64,000 bases of DNA. Origin: Pseudomonadota bacterium. Lineage in GTDB: Bacteria; Myxococcota_A; Polyangia; Polyangiales; Polyangiaceae. The stretch is from NCBI GenBank assembly GCA_023431345.1, contig JAEYWK010000100.1, positions 1 to 64,000 on the forward strand, read 5' to 3'. Below are positions 36,912 to 45,893 of the stretch, piece by piece (positions within the stretch are counted from its first letter, which is position 1; each line of letters starts with the position of its first letter). The notes beneath the pieces were generated by a model. It made no database searches and was not told the origin of the DNA. It saw nothing but the letters and a program-made list of their open reading frames with translations. The position numbers and the translations under genes were made by a program.

Positions 36912-38537
36912 TCAGTTGATCGCGAAGCTCTTGGAGACGGTCACCGGGTTACCGGAGAACGCCGGCACCTTGGCGCGGCGGAACATGCCCGCGACGCAGC
37001 CTCCCACCGCTGTGCCGGCGAAGGGGGAGCCCATCACGGTAGCGCTCGTGACGCGTCCGCTCGGCGCGAACGTGACTTGCACCTTGCCTGTGCCCTTGGG
37101 GCCGCCTGCCTTCTTGCAGCCGCCGGCTTGTGATGCGGCCGCACCCAACGCGGAGATCGCGGAGGCCTTGCTGAAGGGAGGCGCCGTGCTCGGGCCGGGC
37201 GCAGCTGGCTCCTCTTTCTTCGAGTCCTTCGCCGAAGATGGCCCCGACGATTTCCCCGTGTCGGGCTTGGGAGTGGCCTTCTCTTCGGCCTTCTTCTCTT
37301 CAGCGGGTGGGGTCGAGGCTGCGGGAGCCGGCTCCTCTTTCTTCTCCTCCGGCTTGGCCTCCTCTTTCTTCGGCTCGTCGTCCTTCTTGTCGTTCTTGCT
37401 ATCGCGCTTGTCGCCCGCCTCCGCGGAGGCCGCCAGCTTCGCAGCTTCGTCCGTCGCGTCGTCGCTGCTGCCGCCGAAGATCAGCATGCTCGCGAGCAGA
37501 AGGATGAGCGCGCCTGCGCCGATGCCTCCGAACATCACGAGCTGCTTCGTCTTCTTATCCATCCCGCCCGGACCAGCGCTCGCTGCTGCGGGGCTGAACG
37601 CGGGGACGGCGATGGGCTTGGGCTCGGGGGGGGGCGGCGCGGTCAGCAGCGCCTGATTGTCGCTCAAGTTGAAGAGCGGGCTACCGCCGGAGCCGAGACC
37701 AGCCAGACCGCCGCCGCTCGCTCCCATTCCGAACGGATCATCCGGGTTCGAAGGCTGGGTCGGCCGCGCGGCTCCCGGGGTCGGCGCGGACGGCTTGCTC
37801 TTGTCTGCCGGAGCAGGGGCGCCGCCAACGAAACCCGCCTTCATGGCGTCGAGCGAGAACAGCACCGAGTTTTCGTTGCGCGCTCCCGTGGGCTTGTCGT
37901 CGTACGCCGTCGCGCCGGGGGCGATCGGTACGGCGCGCGCGCTCGTCGCGAGCTCTACGTCCTCGCTGCCCGCCACGTCGATGTCGCCGAACAGATCGGC
38001 GCTCGGCGCGACCTTGGCGCTGGCGGTGCGCGCGGCGGCACCGCCGCCGGTGCCGGACAGCATCGGTACGCCTCCCACCTTCGCGGGGCCGGCCGCCACC
38101 GCGGGCGCGAGCGGAGTTTGACCCGCGACGGGCGCGGGCGGATCGGTCGGGCCCTGCAGGAGCGGCGCCAGCTCGACGCAGTCCATGATCGGCACCCAGT
38201 CGCCCATGCCGTCTTTCCAGACGTACGCATCGGTCGTGACGACGCCGTTCCGAAATGCCTCGATGACCTCAGCGGTCGTCATCGTGCGCGAGTCGGTATC
38301 GCTCAGGTTGACGTTCCACACGTCAGCGTCAGCCGACATGGCGGTTTCCGGTGCGAACGGATCGAGCGAGGGCGGTGCCTCGGAGTTGCCGGAGCCGAAC
38401 GCTTCGGGAGGGGGATTCTGGCCATCCACGACGATCGGGGTCTGGCACGCCTTGCAGCGTATCTTGACTTTCCTGCCCTTAACTTTGTCGTCGGCGATCG
38501 TGTACTGCGCGCTGCACGCCTGGCAGGTGACTTTCAT
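36912..38537 (-). CDS. AgmX/GltJ-like protein: zinc ribbon, GYF domain, membrane helix, TonB-like C terminus
   Basis: A 541-residue protein. Residues 1-33 are an MJ0042-type zinc ribbon (C5, C8, C28, C31). A GYF_2-like domain is at about 70-127 (TTDAYVWKDGMGDWVP). A long Pro/Ala-rich linker is followed by a single membrane helix at about 328-352, a Lys/Glu-rich periplasmic stalk, and a C-terminal TonB/AgmX-like domain (KGTGKVQVTFAPSGRVTSAT ... FRRAKVPAFSGNPVTV). In Myxococcus GltJ this architecture links MglA-GTP inside to the envelope in gliding. No other gliding genes are adjacent, so only the domain order is claimed. Confidence 0.85.
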   Translation of the reverse strand: MKVTCQACSAQYTIADDKVKGRKVKIRCKACQTPIVVDGQNPPPEAFGSGNSEAPPSLDPFAPETAMSADADVWNVNLSDTDSRTMTTAEVIEAFRNGVVTTDAYVWKDGMGDWVPIMDCVELAPLLQGPTDPPAPVAGQTPLAPAVAAGPAKVGGVPMLSGTGGGAAARTASAKVAPSADLFGDIDVAGSEDVELATSARAVPIAPGATAYDDKPTGARNENSVLFSLDAMKAGFVGGAPAPADKSKPSAPTPGAARPTQPSNPDDPFGMGASGGGLAGLGSGGSPLFNLSDNQALLTAPPPPEPKPIAVPAFSPAAASAGPGGMDKKTKQLVMFGGIGAGALILLLASMLIFGGSSDDATDEAAKLAASAEAGDKRDSKNDKKDDEPKKEEAKPEEKKEEPAPAASTPPAEEKKAEEKATPKPDTGKSSGPSSAKDSKKEEPAAPGPSTAPPFSKASAISALGAAASQAGGCKKAGGPKGTGKVQVTFAPSGRVTSATVMGSPFAGTAVGGCVAGMFRRAKVPAFSGNPVTVSKSFAIN

Positions 38538-38775
38538 CGCGGGCGGGACTGTAGCAACTCTCTTCAGAATTTGCCTTGAATTGTGGGGTTTTCGCCTCGG
38601 CCCTCAACACCTCCGTGCGCAGTGCGTCATGCCGCAAATCCCGGGAAAATTGCGACGGCGTGCAGGACTCTCTACGGCTACCGATGAAGGCACGCTGAGC
38701 TGCTGCGCGGCGCAGGCTTGTAACGAAGCGCGAAAGCAATGCTGGCACTGAAACGGTTCGCGCTCTCGGCCCCAG

Positions 38776-40272
38776 TCAGTTGATGGGCACGACGCTGCAG
38801 CCGCACTCGCCGCAGAAGCGTGTTCCGCCCGAGAACTGCGTGCCGCACACGGGGCAGATGGTGCGCGTGATCGCAGCGCTCAGCGGCCGCGACGCGGCGT
38901 AGGCCGCTGCTGGAATCAGCTCCTCATGGTGCTCGGGACAAGTCGTCGTCCCTGGATTGAAGCCTCGACCACAAACGGGGCAAACCGAGCCACCGGGGCC
39001 CGTCGCGAGCGCTCCGGCCGGCACCAGGCGGTTGCCGTCGTTCGGGCAAAACTCGGCCTCGGCCGGGAAGTCCTCGCGACAGGTGGGGCAAACCCTGGTC
39101 GTCGTCGGCGGCGCCGCCGTCGCTTGCGGCCGCGCAACCTCTTCGGCCGCAAGCGGCCCCGCGCTGCGGCCGCGACGCAGGAGCAGCACGCCCAAAATGC
39201 CGAGCAGCACCGCCGCCGCGCCCGCGATGGCCACGAACCAGCGCGTCTTCTCCGGGGCTTCGTCGCGGGCCACCACCTCGCGCGCGCCGAGCGACTCGGA
39301 GGCGACGCGCAGCTCGGCCGCCTCCCTCGACTCGCCCTTCTCGTCGAGGCCCTGCGCTCTCAGCAGCGCGTCGTAGCGGTCTTTCGAGGCAATCTCGACC
39401 TCGACGCGCACCGAGCGGTCACCCAGCGTGACCTCGAGGGTCACTTCGCTCTCCGCGGCGGCGGGGTTGGCCGTGACCTTGCCGGGACCGGTCACCCTGA
39501 GCGCGCTCGTGCCGCCAATGACCCGCCACGTCGGTGTGACCGGCAGCGCACAGCCGCGAGCATCGACCACCGTCGTGCGAAACTCGAACGACTCGCCGGG
39601 CCGCATGAGCTTGCGCGAAGGGCGCACCTCGAGCCGCTCGGGCAAGCCCGTGTTGTCGCAGGCGCCTGCGGGGCGACTGGCCGGTTTCGGCGGGGCGGCG
39701 CTCGTGCTGGGTGCAGCGGCGGGAGCTCGCTCGTCGCCGAGCCGCGAAACCAGCGTGTAACTGCGGGTGCGCCGCACGCTCGCGGTGCAGTTTTGGCCCT
39801 CGATCACGAACTGGTACTGGCCCGTTTCGTCGAAGTCGATGCGGCTATCGCTGGCGCTGATGGTGGTGACCAGCTTCGCTTGCCGCGGGTCGCTGGCGGC
39901 GGTCTTGCACACATTCTGGAAGCTCCGCGCGGAAGCGCTGTGACTGATGCGCTGGATGCCGGGATATCGCTCCCAGCATTCACCTGTCGTGTAGGTGCGA
40001 CCCGCACCGGAGATGGTGAGCTCGTTCTTGCCTTGGACGATGTTGACGGTGCCGCCGCCTTCACCGCCTCCGCTCGGAGCCGGTCCGCAGGCCTTGCCCC
40101 AGTCGCCGAGCTGCCAGCTCACCGCCAGCGGGCTCGCCGTCCATGTCCCCGAAAGCGTCACCGGCTCCGCGCGCGAGATGCTCGACGACAGCGTGATGAG
40201 CGCGCTCGCCATCGTGCTCGCCATGTAGACGACGCGGCGTGAAGCTTGCCAGAGACCCTGGAAAACACCCAT
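38776..40272 (-). CDS. Secreted, membrane-anchored protein with C-terminal zinc ribbons
   Basis: A 498-residue protein. A signal segment (MGVFQGLWQASRRVVYMAST... ISRA) leads a beta-rich extracytoplasmic region of about 290 residues containing an Ig/BIG-like domain (LEVRPSRKLMRPGESFEFRT). A membrane helix follows (FVAIAGAAAVLLGILGVLLL), then three zinc-ribbon units with CxxC pairs (CPTCREDFPAEAEFCPNDG, CPVCGRGFNPGTTTCPEHH, CPVCGTQFSGGTRFCGECG) predicted to be cytoplasmic. ATG 40272 is chosen as the first Met that gives a sensible signal peptide. It is divergent from the OmpA gene. Function unknown; it may couple envelope state to a cytoplasmic partner. Confidence 0.75.
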   Translation of the reverse strand: MGVFQGLWQASRRVVYMASTMASALITLSSSISRAEPVTLSGTWTASPLAVSWQLGDWGKACGPAPSGGGEGGGTVNIVQGKNELTISGAGRTYTTGECWERYPGIQRISHSASARSFQNVCKTAASDPRQAKLVTTISASDSRIDFDETGQYQFVIEGQNCTASVRRTRSYTLVSRLGDERAPAAAPSTSAAPPKPASRPAGACDNTGLPERLEVRPSRKLMRPGESFEFRTTVVDARGCALPVTPTWRVIGGTSALRVTGPGKVTANPAAAESEVTLEVTLGDRSVRVEVEIASKDRYDALLRAQGLDEKGESREAAELRVASESLGAREVVARDEAPEKTRWFVAIAGAAAVLLGILGVLLLRRGRSAGPLAAEEVARPQATAAPPTTTRVCPTCREDFPAEAEFCPNDGNRLVPAGALATGPGGSVCPVCGRGFNPGTTTCPEHHEELIPAAAYAASRPLSAAITRTICPVCGTQFSGGTRFCGECGCSVVPIN

Positions 40273-40296
40273 GTGAGGAAGCGACCGTACCCTACG

Positions 40297-40326
40297 TTGA
40301 CACGCCAATTTTGGCGATGCTAGCGT
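40297..40326 (+). promoter_or_regulatory. Sigma70-like promoter of the OmpA gene with a dyad in the spacer
   Basis: A perfect TTGACA (40297-40302) is followed by an 18-base spacer and TAGCGT (40321-40326), itself part of TGCTAGCGT. The spacer carries six-base inverted arms, CGCCAA (40303-40308) and TTGGCG (40311-40316), separated by two bases, which could be an operator. The distance to the ATG at 40419 leaves a leader of about 85 bases. Confidence 0.6.
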
Positions 40327-40418
40327 GCACAAACGCTGGATTTGCCAGGTTTTCTGCGTGGCTGTCTCGTGCGCGGGGAGACTCGATCCCCCTTACCTCG
40401 CTCTGACCACACTGCCTA

Positions 40419-42485
<2,067 letters not shown>

Positions 42486-42590
42486 CGGAGCGGCGCTCCA
42501 CGGCGAAGCGGGCGGTGCGAAAGCGCCGCCCGTCTTCGTTGGGGGTGCCCACCCCCCGTCCGTGCTCGCCTGCGGCTGCGCGCGGGCGGC

Positions 42591-42625
42591 CCCTCCCAAA
42601 CGCGGGCTCCGCCCGCGAGGGAGGG
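42591..42625. terminator. GC-rich hairpin downstream of the OmpA gene
   Basis: CGCGGGC (42601-42607) and GCCCGCG (42611-42617) form a perfect stem around TCC, extended by CCCTCCC (42591-42597) and GGGAGGG (42619-42625) with a small internal loop. It lies about 105 bases past the stop of the OmpA gene. No T run follows, so it may act as a Rho-assisted terminator or an RNA-stabilising hairpin. Confidence 0.45.
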
Positions 42626-42630
42626 GAAAG

Positions 42631-42750
42631 CGAACGCGGGCGCGAGCGCGAGCGCGAACGACCTACGCGACCGTGAACGCGAACGCGAACGCGAGCGCGA
42701 ACGACCTACGCGACCGCGACCGCGACCGCGACCGCGACCGATCCTTGCTA
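42631..42750. repeat. GCGANC-type hexamer repeats with duplicated GACCTACGCGA
   Basis: This stretch is made of hexamers GCGAAC, GCGAGC and GCGACC in tandem. The 11-base word GACCTACGCGA occurs at about 42660 and again at about 42703, 43 bases apart, and once more on the far side of the four-helix-bundle gene. No supportable gene is present. It is followed by CCGCTGACTGCTGACCG, resembling the CTACTGACCACTGACG after the downstream block. Confidence 0.75.
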
Positions 42751-42814
42751 CCGCTGACTGCTGACCGCGACGGCAGTGAGGGGGCTCGTGCTTTTTGATT
42801 GTGCCGGCGTGCTC

Positions 42815-42881
42815 GGCTGGGTCCAGGGGCTGCGCTGGCGCTGCGCGCCACGCGACCTGCGGTCGCGCCCTGGACCCAGCC
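42815..42881. repeat. Perfect 14-base inverted repeat with structured 39-base loop
   Basis: Arms 42815-42828 and 42868-42881 are perfect reverse complements. The 39-base loop contains its own seven-base stem, CGCGACC (42851-42857) with GGTCGCG (42861-42867). The whole could fold into a two-tier cruciform or RNA hairpin immediately upstream of the four-helix-bundle gene. It resembles a small palindromic mobile element or a structured leader; which of these is not decided by one copy. Confidence 0.7.
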
Positions 42882-42936
42882 TGCGCGCGCAGGCCGGGGG
42901 CGGCTGGCTCGCCATGAGCGAGTCGGAAAGGTGCCT

Positions 42937-43260
42937 ATGTTGCAAGTTAGTGAAGTGAGCTTGGAGTTGATCGGGGAATTGCGGCCTTTGGTGCCGCGGA
43001 TTCGAGCCAAGGATCGGAGCTTGGCGGATCAGCTCGTTCGCGCGGCGACGAGCGTGGCGTTGAACATCGGCGAAGCTGACCTATCGGATCCGGGCAACCA
43101 GCGAGCTCGCTTCTTCTCGGCGGCGGGTAGCGCCAATGAGTCGCTGATGGCGCTTCGCGTTGCGCGGCAGTGGGGCTACCTGCCGGAGGCGGATTGCGCG
43201 AAGGCGGAGGCTCTGCTCGGGCGCATCGTCGCCATGCTGTGGCGGCTCACGCGAAAGTGA
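42937..43260 (+). CDS. Four-helix-bundle protein (23S rRNA IVS/Avd-like family)
   Basis: A 107-residue helical protein. The family signature is clear: IRAKDRSLADQLVRAATSV, ALNIGEAD, FFSAAGSANESLMALRVARQWGYL and AEALLGRIVAMLWRLTR. Relatives are encoded inside 23S rRNA intervening sequences, in diversity-generating retroelements (Avd), or as free genes of unknown role that probably bind nucleic acid as oligomers. There is no rRNA or reverse transcriptase gene nearby. The ATG at 42937 has GGAAAGG about five bases upstream. Repeats lie on both sides, as in a small mobile or repeat-bounded cassette. Confidence 0.9.
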   Translation: MLQVSEVSLELIGELRPLVPRIRAKDRSLADQLVRAATSVALNIGEADLSDPGNQRARFFSAAGSANESLMALRVARQWGYLPEADCAKAEALLGRIVAMLWRLTRK

Positions 43261-43269
43261 GCCTCGAAG

Positions 43270-43336
43270 CGCGATCGCGATCGACCTACGCGATCGCGAT
43301 CGCGATCGACTACTGACCACTGACGTCTCTCCGACC
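43270..43336. repeat. GCGATC hexamer repeats with GACCTACGCGA, downstream copy
   Basis: Tandem GCGATC units surround one GACCTACGCGA (about 43283-43293) and are followed by CTACTGACCACTGACG. The upstream block at 42631-42760 has the same 11-base word and a similar CTGAC-rich ending, with GCGACC in place of GCGATC. The two blocks therefore look like diverged direct repeats bracketing the four-helix-bundle gene. Confidence 0.7.
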
Positions 43337-43349
43337 GCTGACCGCTCCC

Positions 43350-43871
43350 CTACCTGAGACACTTCACCAACGTGTCCCACGTGCGCGTCGTGATGTCCTT
43401 GCCGAAGGTGCGCTGCAGCAGGGTCATGAAGACGGGGCCCTTGGGGCTGGGGGCGTAGGCCGTGAAGACTTCGGTGCCTCGGAGGGCGAGGATGTGGGCA
43501 CCGTCGTGCTCGATGGGGAGCTTGGGCTTGGGGGAAGGCGCGGCGTCGAGGAAGGTGACGACGCACTTGGCGCCGGGTTTGAGCCGGAAAGCGGCGTAGG
43601 GGCCGCTTTCGACGAGCTGGCTGAGCGTGTCGACGGAGCGGACTAGCGTGAAGAACGACTTGCCGAGGTGTTCCTTCATGGCGGCCTCGCACTTGCGAGC
43701 GAGGGTCTCTGGCTTGGCGGGCGAGCTGGTGAAGCAGACATTTCCGCTGGAGAGGACGGTCTTTACGTCCGTGAAGCCGGCCAGCTCGAAGGCCTTTTTC
43801 AGCTCGGGCATCTTCGCGTTCATGGGGCTCACGCCCCGTAGGAACGCGACGTAACGCTTGGGCTTCGCCAT
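43350..43871 (-). CDS. DUF1697 family protein
   Basis: A 173-residue cytoplasmic protein. KRYVAFLRGVSPMNAKMPEL near the N terminus, AFELAGFTDVKTVLSSGNVCF and the later FTAYAPSPKGPVFM follow the DUF1697 pattern (normally RGINVGG...LGFxxVxTYIQSGNVVF). The fold is alpha/beta and the function is unknown. ATG 43871 is chosen as the Met directly before the family motif; upstream residues are low quality. It stands alone, convergent with the four-helix-bundle gene and divergent from the DUF3047 gene. Confidence 0.88.
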   Translation of the reverse strand: MAKPKRYVAFLRGVSPMNAKMPELKKAFELAGFTDVKTVLSSGNVCFTSSPAKPETLARKCEAAMKEHLGKSFFTLVRSVDTLSQLVESGPYAAFRLKPGAKCVVTFLDAAPSPKPKLPIEHDGAHILALRGTEVFTAYAPSPKGPVFMTLLQRTFGKDITTRTWDTLVKCLR

Positions 43872-43942
43872 GAGCCGTCGTGCGCTGGCGGCGGGCGCGG
43901 TGCAAGGCTTGACGTTCGTGGGGCCGGCCCCATCCATCACAG

Positions 43943-44602
43943 GTGGCTCGGAAGCGTGCATGGTCGGCCGGAGCGCTCGGGCTCGCGGCCGCGCTGCTGG
44001 CGGGAGGCACCAGCGCGTCTCCTCCGCGCCCGTGGGCCATGCCAGTCGTCGATTTCAGGCTCGTCGAACGCACCAGCGGCCCCGTGAACTACTACCGGGT
44101 CGTGCAGGGGCCGCCGGTCCACGTGCACAGCCGCTACGAGCCAGGCATGAAAACGGCCGTCGTGGGTTATGCGGCCAAGGACTATCAGGCGCGCGCCGCG
44201 AAGCTGCGCTGGAAGTGGCGCGCCGTGTCGTTGCCCCATGGGGGTGATGAGTGCAAAGCCGGCAAGGGTGACTCTGCCGCCGTCGTCTACGTGTCGTGGA
44301 AACGTGGTCTCCGCTACTACACGCTGAAGTACGTGTGGAGCGCGGTGGGGGCGGCCGGCGCGGTGTGTGACAAGAAGCGCAATCCTTTCTTGGCGCAGGA
44401 CACGGTCATCGTCGAATCGGGCGCGCCGTTGAACGAGTGGCGCAGCGTCGAGCTCGATTTGCGCGCGGAGTTTCGCAAGCACTTCGAAGGCGGCGACGCC
44501 AACGCCGCCGTGCCTGATTTCTTCGGCGTCGGCCTGATGAGCGACGGTGACCAGACTGGCAGCGTGAGCAGCGCTGACTTCGCTGAGTTCGTGCTCGAGT
44601 AG
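43943..44602 (+). CDS. DUF3047 domain secreted protein
   Basis: A 219-residue protein with a signal peptide (MARKRAWSAGALGLAAALLA, cleavage near TSA-SP at about 26). The mature part is a beta-sandwich of the DUF3047 type: DYQARAAKLRWKWRAVSLP, AVVYVSWKRGLRYYTLKYVW, NEWRSVELDLRAEFRKHF and FFGVGLMSDGDQT are its usual blocks. Members are periplasmic proteins of unknown role. The start is GTG 43943, without a clear ribosome site. It is convergent with tyrS. Confidence 0.8.
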   Translation: MARKRAWSAGALGLAAALLAGGTSASPPRPWAMPVVDFRLVERTSGPVNYYRVVQGPPVHVHSRYEPGMKTAVVGYAAKDYQARAAKLRWKWRAVSLPHGGDECKAGKGDSAAVVYVSWKRGLRYYTLKYVWSAVGAAGAVCDKKRNPFLAQDTVIVESGAPLNEWRSVELDLRAEFRKHFEGGDANAAVPDFFGVGLMSDGDQTGSVSSADFAEFVLE

Positions 44603-44621
44603 CGGCCCGCACGGGCGCGCC

Positions 44622-45893
44622 TCAAGCGAAGCGCGCTACGTGCCAGTTCTTGCGGCCGCGCCGGATGAGCAGCACTTCACCGTGCAGTAGCCAATCGACA
44701 CCGATGCGCGTGTCCACGCCGGGGGCGCGGCCGTTGATCAAGATCGCGCCGTTGCTCAAGAACTCGCGTGCTTCACGCTTACTCTTGACGATCTGCCCGT
44801 CGACGAGCAGGTCGACCGCGGAGTAGCCCTCACCCTCGAGCCGGGCTTTGGGTAGCGACGCAGAGGGAGCAGCCCCGAACAGCTCGGCGATCGTGGCTCT
44901 CGAGAGCTCGGCGACGTTGCCGGAGAACAGCGCCTCGGTCGTCTTCTGCGCTTGCGACAGGCCTTCGGCGCCGTGCAGCAGCTCGGTCATGTGCTGAGCG
45001 AGCGCGCGCTGTGCCGCACGCGCGCCGGGATTTCCCGCGTGCTCGGCCTCTAGATTCGAGATTTCTTCGTGGGAAAAGAAGGTGAAGGTGCGTAGGAACT
45101 TGGACACGTCCGCGTCGGCAGCGTTCACCCAGAATTGGTAGAATGCGTAGGGCGACGTGCGCTCGGGGGAAAGCCAGATCGCTCCGCTCTCGGTCTTGCC
45201 GAACTTGCCGCCGTCGGCCTTGGTCACGAGTGGCGTGGTGAGACCGAAGGCCTCTTGCTGCCGAGTGCGCCGGATCAAGTCGACGCCGGCCACGATGTTC
45301 CCCCACTGATCGGAGCCCGCGGCCTGGACCGTCACGCCGTGGTGCTGAAACAGGTACGAAAAATCGTAGGCCTGGAGCAGCATGTACGAAAACTCGGTGT
45401 AGCTGATGCCCTGATCGCGGTTGTGCAGGCGCTCGCGCACGCTATCTTTCTGGATCATCATGTTGACCGAGAAGTGCTTGCCCACGTCACGCAGCGCTTC
45501 GATGAAGCCCAGCTTGCCGAGCCAATCGGCGTTGTTCACCAGCTGCGCGGCGTTCGGCCCATCGAAGCTGAGCAAGCGCTCGAAGCTCTTGCGTTGACCG
45601 GCGACGTTCAGCGCGACCTGCTCAGGGGTCAGGATCTGGCGCTCGGCTTCCTTGCCGGATGGATCGCCAATCATGCCCGTGCCTCCGCCCATCACCACCA
45701 CCGGCGTGTGGCCCGCCTGCTGGAAGCGACGCAGCAGCAGGATCTGCACGAGGTTGCCGATGGTCAGCGAGTCTTTCGTCGGATCGAACCCGGCGTAGAC
45801 CTTGCGCGGCGCCGCGAGGTGCTGCTTGAGCCCCTCCGCGTCGGTCTGCTGGTAAAGCTGGCCGCGAAATTCGAGATCAGTGAGGAGGTCCAT
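44622..45893 (-). CDS. tyrS: Tyrosyl-tRNA synthetase
   Basis: A 423-residue class I synthetase charging tRNA-Tyr. The Rossmann domain starts AGFDPTKDSL; the HIGH-equivalent is TIGN (44-47) instead of HIGH/HIGN. The tyrosine pocket QAYDFSYL and GSDQWGNI, the KMSKS-equivalent KFGKT (230-234) and a C-terminal S4 RNA-binding domain are present. The ATG at 45893 lies 17 bases inside the end of the upstream lipoprotein gene. A TGCTAGGCT element is 11 bases before it. The first His of HIGH helps catalysis in well-studied enzymes, so T44 is notable, but the rest of the protein looks fully functional. Confidence 0.95.
   Translation of the reverse strand: MDLLTDLEFRGQLYQQTDAEGLKQHLAAPRKVYAGFDPTKDSLTIGNLVQILLLRRFQQAGHTPVVVMGGGTGMIGDPSGKEAERQILTPEQVALNVAGQRKSFERLLSFDGPNAAQLVNNADWLGKLGFIEALRDVGKHFSVNMMIQKDSVRERLHNRDQGISYTEFSYMLLQAYDFSYLFQHHGVTVQAAGSDQWGNIVAGVDLIRRTRQQEAFGLTTPLVTKADGGKFGKTESGAIWLSPERTSPYAFYQFWVNAADADVSKFLRTFTFFSHEEISNLEAEHAGNPGARAAQRALAQHMTELLHGAEGLSQAQKTTEALFSGNVAELSRATIAELFGAAPSASLPKARLEGEGYSAVDLLVDGQIVKSKREAREFLSNGAILINGRAPGVDTRIGVDWLLHGEVLLIRRGRKNWHVARFA

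Larger units (their letters stand above)
42486..42936. other. Repeat-rich gap between the OmpA and four-helix-bundle genes
   Basis: This 451-base gap contains, in order, a terminator-like hairpin (42591-42625), hexamer repeats (42631-42750) and a large stem-loop (42815-42881). The short open frames across it encode only repeat-driven Arg/Ala/Asn sequence and are not supported as genes. Confidence 0.6.

Noticed and set aside
42631..42750. Possible CRISPR or tandem-repeat array
   Set aside because: The units are simple hexamers with no spacers and no cas genes; only a repeated 11-base word is notable.
42937..43260. Intervening-sequence protein inside a 23S rRNA gene
   Set aside because: Neither flank resembles 23S rRNA; flanking genes are OmpA and DUF1697.
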